In this document: in pieces, positions 55,691-64,000 of the stretch | How the letters are laid out: each line of letters opens with the position of its first letter | How positions within the stretch are numbered: position 1 is the first letter of the stretch | Assembly (NCBI GenBank): GCA_003952965.2 | Contig: CM025855.1 | Location: 21,825,122 to 21,889,121 of the forward strand | Length of the DNA: 64,000 nt | Direction: 5' to 3' | Source of the DNA: Morella rubra | Taxonomy: Eukaryota > Streptophyta > Magnoliopsida > Fagales > Myricaceae | Notes under the pieces: model-generated | The model's input: the letters and a program-made list of their open reading frames with translations, nothing else | Databases searched by the model: none | Told to the model about the DNA's origin: nothing | Position numbers and translations under genes: made by a program

Positions 55691-56760
55691 ACCCCCCGCC
55701 CCCAAAAAACAAAGGTTCCCTCACTGGTTTTAATTGAATGCAGAAAAAGACAAACGAACTTCTAGACCCACAATAAAATGCTATCACACAACCTGTTACA
55801 ATCTTTGACTTCCAAACATAAGCCTAGAAGTACGATACCATACACATTAATCTTTATACTAGATAAGCATTCCGTGAACATGAAGATCTTTCATAAAAAT
55901 GGATCCACTGAAAGGTAACCCAAATCACCATTACCTTGAGAGCATTCCGAAACATGACTCAATATACCTGTCTACAACATTAAAATATTTCTATCTCCAA
56001 TCTTTTTAATGATGAGAACACCAAAGAAAACCCAAAACTCACATGCATAAGAGAAAAAGACAAATGCGTAGAAAAAGATAGGACTATCAATCATTCTAGT
56101 CCCTCCTTTTTCATCCATATGGTCTATCACCCTTAGATGCTCTATTTGTTTCAATTGACAAAAGGCTGCAGCAAAATGAGTTTGGCAAATGAGTATAGCA
56201 AAGAATCTACACTACATATTTTGTGAATTATGGTCGTATGTTATTGCCTTCCAAGAAGGATAAGACACTATGGTGGTTTCACCGACTAAATGTTGTCTAA
56301 GGTCTAAGAAACTTGAAATTCTCAACTCTTTTGTATTGCAGATTGTAAGTGAAAAGAAATAGAAAAGAAATATGTCAGTTAAATAGATCCATAACAAACA
56401 TATAGAAGTTTGCCTTAAAGCAGAATGAAGCTAGAAATTTATTATGGTGCCCAAAATGAATTAAACCTTAAAATAAATGTCAGAAAACCATTAAAAAAGC
56501 CTACAAAATAGGCTGATTTTTGCAGATTTTAGGGGCTGACCTTAAGTAATAGCAGAATCATTCTACCTACAGTATTGGCCGAGACTTCATGAATCAGTCA
56601 AACTGCATTGAGTTGAAACTATATGCATTGTAGGACCTAGAAGGATGTGACTGAAATAACGAAAACCATCTGAGATGTGAATTGAAACAGGGTAAAATTT
56701 TAAAGATGCATTTTTTTTTTGCTTTAAAAAATATGTAAAAAAAATCTATTTTTCTGAATA
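55691..56760. other. non-coding stretch, nothing recognised
   Basis: AT-rich. Short frames on the minus strand (55972-56154, 56212-56397) are hydrophobic by base composition and resemble nothing known. Confidence 0.4.
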
Positions 56761-57295
56761 ATGTCGAGAAGCTGTCATTGCATATTGAATTTGATGGGCC
56801 ATAATATGACTCATTAAGCCACCAGGCCAGCCTGCATTCACTTGGCCTGTTAGGCCCTTGATCGACCCATGTTTGTTTTAGGGAGAGACTACTAATGGGT
56901 CATAACATGATCAACCCAGCCCATTGAAACACACTAGCCCATCTGCAGTCTCACCCAAGGCCATAGGCACCCTCTAGACCCTCGGCCTGAGTAAGTACAA
57001 GTTAATTCTCTCCAAAACTCCAGGAAAGATAACTAGTCAAGAGGCTTCAGGACTCCAGGTAAGACAAGGAGTCTTGAAGCCCATACCGCTAGACTCCCTT
57101 TTGGACTCTAGCACCCCCCCATCTTATAAATAGTAGGTACCCCCTTTATATTTTCTCAAGCTAAATTACTTCTCTAGACTAAACTCTTCTCAAGATCTAA
57201 CTTTGGCATCAGTCTTCATATCCGACGCCTCACCTCTTATTATTCTCTTTCAATTCTGAATGGCACCAACTCTTGGTGATTTTGGCATCATCAGA
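56761..57295 (+). repeat. possible relict LTR with TATA box
   Basis: The composition (GGCC/GGCCCA-rich left half, CTTATAAATAG at 57123-57132, then a CT-rich leader and CTTTGGCATC) is like the LTRs of plant gypsy elements. No partner LTR, PBS or target duplication was found, so this is only a suggestion; a host promoter is the alternative. Confidence 0.25.
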
Positions 57296-58174
57296 ATCTT
57301 TAGAACAAGTTACAATAAAGAATTAAAAACTATAGATCCAAGTAAACAAAGCTGCAAAAGTACCAGTGAAACCAACAAGAGTCGATAAACCGCATAATGC
57401 TCCACGTCATGCAAAGATAGCAAGTTGCTGGATATGGTAGATGGCAGCTCCCGGAACTAGTTAAGAGCTAGTCATTGAACTAAGAAAAAGCAGCAGCCTA
57501 GACAAATGCAACAGAGCCCAAAAGGGGGCCGACAAGGCAAAAAAAGTGGTCAAAAAAGCCCACCCAGGGTTGCCACAACTAAAAATGAACAAACGAGCTC
57601 ACCAACGGGCCTAAGAAAAAGCAACAATGTAGAAATACAAAAAAACAAGCTCCCATAAACCAAGAGAGGCTGGAGACAGCCAGGCAAGGCGGGGAGAGGG
57701 TGGCACGCGCAGCCAAAAATGGAACAAATCTGGCCAGATATGAACGCTCAGAGGTGCTGGAGCTAACCAAGGGGCGTTGGCTCCAAAGATCGCCGGAAAA
57801 AGCCCGGGCAAGGGGAACAAAGTTCGGGCGCGTGCAGCTGACCGGCAACGAGAAGGTGTAGAAGGGACAGGCCGGAGGAGCTGGTGCTGATGGGCTGATG
57901 CATGGCCTCCGAGGGTGAGCAAAAATTCCAGGATCTGGCCTCCAAGTCTTCTAGCAAAAATCGAGAAAAAAAAGGAGAAGGGGAGGAGATTTGGCTGAGC
58001 TTAGCAGAAAGAAAGGTGCCAGGGAATGAAGGAGGATCGGAGGAACCGGAACTCCTCCCGTTGCCGAAGATCAGAGTAAAGGAAGAGGTTGGGCTAGTAG
58101 GGTTTGGGGTATCCTATAGATAAGGAAGAGCCTCTCTCTCTAGAACATATTCGGGTATAATGAAGTTAGGTAAA
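57296..58174. other. unassigned stretch with GC-rich patch
   Basis: 57570-58090 is GC-richer than its surroundings and open in several frames on both strands, among them a plus-strand frame of 73 codons from 57902 (acidic/basic, Lys/Glu/Ser-rich). None matches a family I know. It could be a host exon or captured sequence. Confidence 0.3.
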
Positions 58175-59350
58175 AAATAATCATGAGTTCATGACGTAAA
58201 ATTGGTCGGGTCAATTGATTAGTGCTTGCAAATCTGGTGTTTTCTTCAGTAACAATACAACACCTACTCTTATCCCTGTTATTTGTCATGAATTGGGCAT
58301 GAAGAAGGCAGATTTGGAAGGGAAATATTTTGGCCTCCCTTTTAATATCCCAAGGTCTAGAAAGGCTGCCTTCAAGGATATTTAGGATTGAGCATTCTCT
58401 AAATTGGAGGGATGGAAAGCTCAGTGTTTATCTCAAGCAAGTAGGCTCACACTTATCAAGTTGGTAGTAGCAACTATTCCCATTTATTCGATGTCGACCT
58501 TCCTCATTCCGAAAAGCTGGTGTCGAGAACTTTATCGTGGCATGAAAGAAAAAATTTGGGGTTCCAAGTAGATAAAAGACACTTCACTCCTCAAGCTTGG
58601 TCGTCTATATGTCACCCCAAATCTGTAGTAGGGTTGGGGTTGCAGAGGATGTATCACATTAATAGATCCTTAGTGGCTAAATTGGGTTGGTTTGTTTGCA
58701 AGAATACGCAGTCCCTTTGGGTACAAGCTCTTCGAGCTAAATACCTCAGGAACTCCTCCTCGCTGAGCAATTGTCCTAATAGATAGCAAAGTTCTTGGAT
58801 TTGACAAGGTATTCTGATGTGTAGGGATATCTTGGACAAAGGGCTACTGTTTGTTGTCAAAGATGGTAATCAGATTAACCTCTGGAAGGACCCTTGGATT
58901 CAAGGTATGCCTGGTTTCAATGCCCAACCAGCTTTTGATGTCCAAATGTTACTCTTTCCAGATGCTACTGTGGGGGATTTGATTGATGCAGATCTAAATA
59001 TTTGGAAGAGGACCTCTTTGGATCAATTCTTCTCACCCACTTGTGTCAATCCCCCTTAACTCACCTTTGTCCTCCGACTTGTTGACATGGCATCTTGACA
59101 ATTCTAGAATTTTCTCAGTAAAATCTGCTTACCTTTGTGACCAAGATTCTAGATTCCAACCTCAGGTGGATGCTCAGCTTGTCAATTGGGAGAAGTTTTG
59201 GAAGGTCCAAGTGAAAGGAAGACTCGAACTGATCCTCTGGAAATTTGTGACTAAAGCGCTCCCTGTCAAATCTAATATGAGATTCTTGTTCGTACAAGTA
59301 GAAGAAGATTTTTTCTATTGCCCCCTATGCAAGACTTTGGTTGAAACTAA
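58175..59350 (+). pseudogene. LINE (L1-type) reverse transcriptase C-terminus and zf-RVT
   Basis: Begins inside the RT (KSGVFFSNN near 58230), then LEGKYFGLPFNIPRSRKAAF, LSQASRLTLIKLVVATIPIY, VDKRHFTPQAWSSICHPKSV and VGLGLQRMYHINRSLVAKLG. The zf-RVT region follows: LWKDPWIQGMPGFNAQP, SVKSAYLC, FWKVQVKGRLELILWKFVTK, ALPVKSNM and CPLC. This is the standard C-terminal order of plant non-LTR elements. Stops and two frameshifts inactivate it, and the 5' part (endonuclease and RT fingers) is missing. At 59350 a MITE interrupts; coding resumes at 59748. Confidence 0.82.
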
Positions 59351-59744
59351 GGGCATGTTTGTTTGCAAAAGTATTCTAGAATACAAATATATTCAACAAA
59401 ATTTACAAAATGAACATCCAAAATCTCAAAAATTCATACACAAACACAATACTTTTTACACAATCTCCAACAACTTTTCACACAAACTCTTATATTTTCA
59501 AAAAAAATTATAACAAATCTTCTCTCTCCATACTTTTTCACCTAACTCCAATACTTTTTTATTAAACAATTACATCAAATCATCTCTCTCTACACCTTTT
59601 TACAAACTCCAACAAAAATTAAATATCTTTAAAACTTTTCACCAACTTTTACACAAAAACCTATAAAACTCTAATCTACATAAATATTCACAATTCTATC
59701 AAAATCCTACAAATCTTACAATTTTTTAGAAAACAAACATCCCC
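59351..59744. mobile_element. Tourist-like (PIF/Harbinger) MITE inside the LINE
   Basis: 394 bp with imperfect terminal inverted repeats GGGCATGTTTGTTT (left) and GGGGATGTTTGTTT (right, reverse complement of 59731-59744), flanked by TAA at 59348-59350 and 59745-59747. GGGC-TGTTTG ends and a TAA/TTA duplication are diagnostic of Tourist MITEs. The interior is AT-rich and non-coding. The LINE reading frame is continuous across the two flanks once the insert and one TAA are ignored, giving an independent check on the boundaries. Confidence 0.92.
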
Positions 59745-59747
59745 TAA

Positions 59748-60167
59748 CGAACACCTCGCAATCCAATGCTTATTTGCTGAAATGTAATGGAGAGAGGCCC
59801 TGTGCCCTGTAAGGGTAACTGGAATGAAGCAGCTAGACATTTCCTCCTGGATGTCCATTGTGCTGAATGGTAACTCTACTCTTCCTTTTATTCAAGTTTA
59901 GGAGAGAGATTTTCTTTTGCAAGCTGCTATTATTGTGGATGTCATGTGGTATGCCTGCAATCAATCTGTGCATGAGGGTATTGTTTTCCATCCATCTGAT
60001 CTTGTTATTTCTATGAAGAGAAGGTTTTTGGAGCACCGGGCTGCTTGGAAGGAAGATGATATTGTGAGGAATCTGGTTTGGAATCCCCCAGAAGCAGGTG
60101 TTGTGAAAGTCATCTGTGACGTGGCTGTTTGAGGGAATTCTAGCTACCTTGTTGTTGTAGCTATAGA
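59748..60167 (+). pseudogene. LINE zf-RVT end and RNase H start
   Basis: After the MITE the frame reads EHLAIQC (end of the zinc-finger-like CPLC...ETxEHLxxxC motif), then a decayed connector. RAAWKEDDIVRNLVWNPPEA and GVVKVICDVAV follow, the W-x-PP-x-G-x-VKxxxD start of the RNase H domain (RVT_3) of plant LINEs. The usual DG reads DV and a stop follows. The domain is cut at 60167 by the A-like copia copy and resumes at 63808. Confidence 0.78.
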
Positions 60168-60872
60168 TAAAAGTTACAACTGCGGAAAATTAACTTACCA
60201 ATTCTCTTTGTTGATCGCGAGAATTCTACATTAATCTTCAGGTTCTTGTCAATCTCACAATCTTGAGAATTCCAAAATAGCAGCCTAAGTGTTCTGCCTC
60301 CTTCCTCTCCACTCTCACAATTGTCATAGGTTTTCTGAGTTCTGATGGCCAACTCTGAAACTAACAATTAGGGTAGACTATCTCATAGCTATCCTTATAT
60401 ATGAAAACCCTAGCTGTGATAGTGCGTGGATCGTTAGGGATCTCAGATCTCAACCGTAGGATCACATGAAAAAACTTTTTTTCCATTAACTCCCTTATAT
60501 TCTTTTTATTTCAAATTTTAGGCTTTTACTAATTGTAATCATGTCCATCAACATATTAAAATTCACCCTCGAGAATTTGATATTGATTTGTGAAATCCTT
60601 TTTGCTAACAATTATAATCGTTTATTTATCCTTCCACTATACTATATTCCATATGAGTTAATAGGATCGGAATATAATCATTGATAAAATCTCAAGCTCA
60701 TATAATTCGCAATTTTATAATTTGTTACTCGTTAGACTCTCAAATTGTTTCAAAAATAATTTCACAAATAAATATATATAATATATTAATTTCGAAAAAA
60801 ATTTCACAAAATTCCTATGGCTAGAGATTTCTTTTTCTTGAGTCCAACCCTATACAAATATACTTGAATATA
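60168..60872 (-). repeat. element A2 3' LTR, truncated
   Basis: 705 bp, corresponding to about 5410-6116 of element A. It stops in the GAATATAC word shared with the internal sequence that follows. Confidence 0.85.
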
Positions 60873-62519
60873 CCTTTTGTAAACATGATCGTATTTTAGT
60901 AGGTATTAAGAATTTTTACCTTTTGTAAACATGATCCTATTTTAGTAACCATGCAACAACTTGTAAAAATAAATAGAAACTATCTATCATGAATCCATCT
61001 CATGCCTCATACGATATGTATGTGAATATTCGTAACCCTTGATTTCCCTTTTGACCACCAAATAAACACAATATTCACTATTTTAGCGTACGAGTTTATA
61101 TAACCATTGTCTAAATGACATGTAATTTTGGTCAATACCCTCATTCCGCATACACCCTCATTTATCTTCTAAAGAAATAAATGGACAAACTATAAATGAA
61201 AATATTGGAATCCCTTATTTTAGTTTCATCCAACATTTAATAAAAAAAAAAAATTCTACTTAACAACAATGGGGGGTCATGGGATTAGTTTCATTTAAAC
61301 AATCACATTTAACACTTGCATTAAAAAAAAAAAAAAAAAAACATTTGGTCAACCCAGTCAAACCGGGTTGGTAAATGGTCAACGGTCAATCGGGTTGAAC
61401 CGTTGATCCACTGGTCCGGGTCCAACCGGTCGGTGTTGGATAGCGATTTGAGTCATACTCGGACCAAATCAGAGTCATTGTCCGGGTCTAACCCGGACCT
61501 GAACTGGGTCCACAGACCCAAATCCAACCCATGCCCCTCAACCCCGCACGGGTTGCCATGGCCCGGATCTTATCCGGCCATAGGCTTGCCCAATAGGGCC
61601 CTGTGCGTCTCCCTTTCCCTTCATTTTTATTTTAGCGGTTTGGGCTTCTGCATGGGCCAGCCCAAAGTTTCTGTTTAATAAAATAGACCGGTCCATTCTT
61701 TTAAAAAAAACATTAGCCTCCATTTTTAAAATAAAAACCATCCCAACAACATTTTAAAACAACGAAAAAGCCCAACCTTTAAAAATAAAAAAACTGGGCC
61801 GGGTAGGACTAGGGATGCCCTATACAGTTGCCTAAAAGGTGCCCTAGAGATGGGGAAGTGGTCATCACTGTTGGCCGCCGTCTACCACTGGCAGGCCACG
61901 TCTAGCCAGTCATAAATCGGACGCTGGTCAACTTTCCCAGCAGTAGCTGCCGTGCGGCCTACCGGCGCGTCGCTAACAGGCGATTGGAGGCAAAAAGCAC
62001 CCACACTCGTGTCTTACACGGTGTGCTGGTGGTGGTCCATGACCTTATGGTCGCCGAACCTCCACCTCCTCCGGTTAGAGGGCTGCCCCAGTCACACTAT
62101 GTTCCTCTCTGGCCAGTGGTGCAGCAGCAGCCATCCTTATAGCCACCGGCCATATTCTATAGAAAAAAGAAAACTTATTCTTTAACTCCCAAGAATAGAA
62201 ACACATGTTATTCATACAGTCCATATCAAATTATAAGATACGAAGAGCACATGTTATGGTATACGAAACCAATTCAGTTTTTCTCAAAGAGGCTTCCAAC
62301 AATTCGTTTGTTTCAAAAATTCTAAACAATTCAATTCAATTCTACAAATAAACAGTAACAAAATTGAATAGTTACAATCCGAATAAGACAAACGGAAAAA
62401 ATATTCTTTCTTTGTTAATCACAGTATCTCATACTATAAAGAATTTTCTTTCATGCGATTTCAAGAACGAGGAAAAGCATTTGATTATTCAATGATATTG
62501 TGGTACGAACTAACCTGAA
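60873..62519 (-). other. element A2 internal leader
   Basis: Non-coding. 60873-60950 contains a short direct repeat (TTTTGTAAACATGATC, then TATTTTAGTA, twice). 61840-62160 is GC-rich, like 20480-20830 of element A. No gag frame. Confidence 0.6.
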
Positions 62520-62531
62520 GCTCTGATGCCA
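62520..62531 (-). promoter_or_regulatory. element A2 primer-binding site
   Basis: Minus strand TGGCATCAGAGC starts one base inside the LTR and differs by one base from the common TGGTATCAGAGC. Confidence 0.75.
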
Positions 62532-62532
62532 C

Positions 62533-63807
62533 TGAAAGTTTCAAATGGAGAAAATTAACTTACCAATTCTCTTTTTTTAATCCCCAAAATTCTTCAATAA
62601 TCTTCAGGTTCTTGTCGATCTCACAATCTTGAGAATTCCACAACAGCAACCCGAATGTTCTACCTCCTTCCTCTCCACGCTCACAATTGTTTTAGGGTTT
62701 TCTAAGTTTTAATGGCCAACTCTTAAACTAAAAAATAGGGTAGACTATCTAATCGTTATCCTTATATATGAAAACCCTAACTGTGATAGTGCGTGAGATC
62801 ATTAGGGATCACAAATCTCGACCGTAAAATCACATGGAAAACTCTTTTTCCAAGAACTCCCTTATATTCTTTTATTTCGAATTTTAGGCTTCTACTAATT
62901 GTAATCATGTCCATCAACATATTACAATTCACCCCTAAGAATTTGAGATTGATTTATGAAATCCTTTTGCTAACAATTATAATCGTTTATTTATCCTTCC
63001 ACCATACTATATTCCATATGAGCTAATAGGACGGAATATTATCATTGATAAAATTCCTAGCTCATATAATTCTTGATTTTATAATCTGTAACTCATTAGA
63101 ATCTCAAATTGTTTCCAAAACAATTTCATAAATAGATGAAAAATATTTTTACAAAATTCCTTTAGCTTGAGACTTCTTTTTCTTGAGTCTAACCCTATAT
63201 AGATATACTTGAATATACTATCTCATGAAGAGATTGGTGAATTCTTTATTGAGCATTTATACAAACTCATTCATCATGCACAAGACCCAATGTTGTCTGG
63301 AATATTTGACCTAAAAGATCATCACCAAATGACTCATCAGAGTACAAGTACACAATAAACAAATTTGCACAAACCTCTCAGGTCTAAGGATATCATAAAC
63401 AAATTGTGTTGAATACCTTCTCAACATCAATGATCACTTCCAGAAGGTATCCATATTTGATCTCGTTCAGTGCATGTACTCTTACAGTGCACCTACTCGT
63501 TTGCTTAAGGTCACCACTCGATGACTGTGTACATCATCCTATTTAATAGAGGCACAATGAGCATAGACCTATTGTACATAAAATGTACCTTGGTCTAGAA
63601 CAAAACATCAAGTGTATAAGGAACCGAAAAGTCATACTCCCCCACCTTTGATTCATTAATCATTAGCATGACTTTTCTACAATGTCACTCAATAATAACC
63701 ATGTAACATCTTTTGTCACAATATATTGCCCAGTGTAATAAATATAAACACGTGGTATCTAAATAACAATTATCTAAAATAATGATTTTTAGAGCATACT
63801 TCTTACA
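62533..63807 (-). repeat. element A2 5' LTR
   Basis: 1275 bp, aligning along its length with 21293-22579. It begins TGTAAGAAGTATGCTCTAAA on the minus strand at 63807. Confidence 0.9.
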
Positions 63808-64000
63808 AGGGACCATGCAGGCACTATCTTGTTAGGGCGCAGTGTGTTTGTGTGCTCTAACAACCCTCTCCTAGCTGAGCTTAGAGCTATCCTTTTCGCT
63901 TCCCAGACTGCCCAGTTTATTCAAGCTCTTCAAGTGATTATCCAAAGCGACTCTTTAAGCTCTTGTAGAATTGTTAACGATCCTACCTTCATTTTTGAAG
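63808..64000 (+). pseudogene. LINE RNase H continuation (runs off the window)
   Basis: Open throughout: RDHAGTILLGRSVFVCSNNP, LLAELRAILFASQTAQFIQA, then VIIQSDSLSSCRIVNDPT. AEL.A and SDS are RNase H motifs with the second and third acidic residues. It continues the domain begun at 60070 in the same sense and runs past the right edge. Confidence 0.8.

Larger units (their letters stand above)
60168..63807 (-). mobile_element. element A2: internally deleted relative of element A
   Basis: The right LTR (62533-63807) is complete, with TGTAAGAAGTATGCTCT on the minus strand, and is followed inward by a PBS and about 1.66 kb of leader/internal sequence like that of A. Then it joins, at about 60872, directly into the middle of the left LTR. 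Gag, pol, PPT and roughly the first 580 bp of the 3' LTR are thus gone. Flanks ATAGA (60163-60167) and AGGGA (63808-63812) look like a diverged target duplication, and the LINE RNase H resumes beyond. An old, dead copy. Confidence 0.88.

Noticed and set aside
57579..57957. Three Pro/Leu/Ser-rich minus-strand frames of 64-103 codons
   Set aside because: They are produced by local GC-rich composition, overlap each other, and have no recognisable motif.

Overview
The window looks like nuclear DNA of a flowering plant, probably a eudicot. It is AT-rich, has no bacterial-style gene packing, and nearly every recognisable coding signal belongs to a plant transposable element: SIRE/Maximus and Angela/Tork-like Ty1/copia, Tat-lineage Ty3/gypsy, an L1-type LINE, Mutator-like, CACTA and Tourist-like elements. 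The few host-gene traces (a 2-oxoglutarate dioxygenase, a pentatricopeptide-repeat protein, an F-box/Sel1-like protein) are plant families and all are broken. I see no intact host gene, no structural RNA gene and no CRISPR array.

Layout. 1-454 is the end of a CACTA element. 455-5404 is largely unrecognised, but holds a tandemly duplicated TATA-containing promoter-like segment, one copy of which carries a 135-bp poly(A) retroposon insertion. 5410-22579 is one degenerate copia element (A, minus strand, ACTAG target duplication). Inside it sit a 9-kb SIRE-like copia element (B, 7011-15996, ATATC duplication) and a solo LTR of the same family (C, 18426-20026, GTTTA duplication). 22860-23183 is a dioxygenase pseudogene. 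23209-24689 is the start of another copia element (E, plus strand), cut off by a 12-kb SIRE-like element (D, 24690-36931, minus strand). D carries an extra ORF downstream of pol and is itself interrupted by a 2.3-kb solo LTR (F, 29081-31388, CTTAA duplication).

36932-42000 contains a Mutator transposase fragment, a coiled-coil-like ORF, a 315-bp tandem duplication and a relict of a plant transposon-protein domain. 42106-55690 is bounded by about 190 bp of inverted repeat and carries pieces of a PPR gene (Pack-MULE-like). It has been split by a small copia relict (G) and by a 10.7-kb Tat-lineage gypsy element (H, 44509-55228, GGGGA duplication). H contains compressed repeats of its own gag-protease region, a tandem-repeat array, an antisense ORF relict and an F-box/Sel1-like pseudogene. 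58175-64000 is a LINE 3' half, interrupted by a Tourist-like MITE (59351-59744, TAA duplication) and by an internally deleted relative of A (60168-63807).

The order of events can be read from the nesting: E before D before F; A before B and C; Pack-MULE before G and H; LINE before the MITE and the A-like copy. All pol genes carry stops, frameshifts or deletions, so nothing here looks able to move by itself. The most unusual items are the F-box-like cargo in H, the captured PPR pieces, the extra ORF of D, the recurring GTGTCGACAC palindrome in the LTRs of one copia group, and the micro-deleted repeats in H. I found no evidence for an entirely new kind of genetic system.
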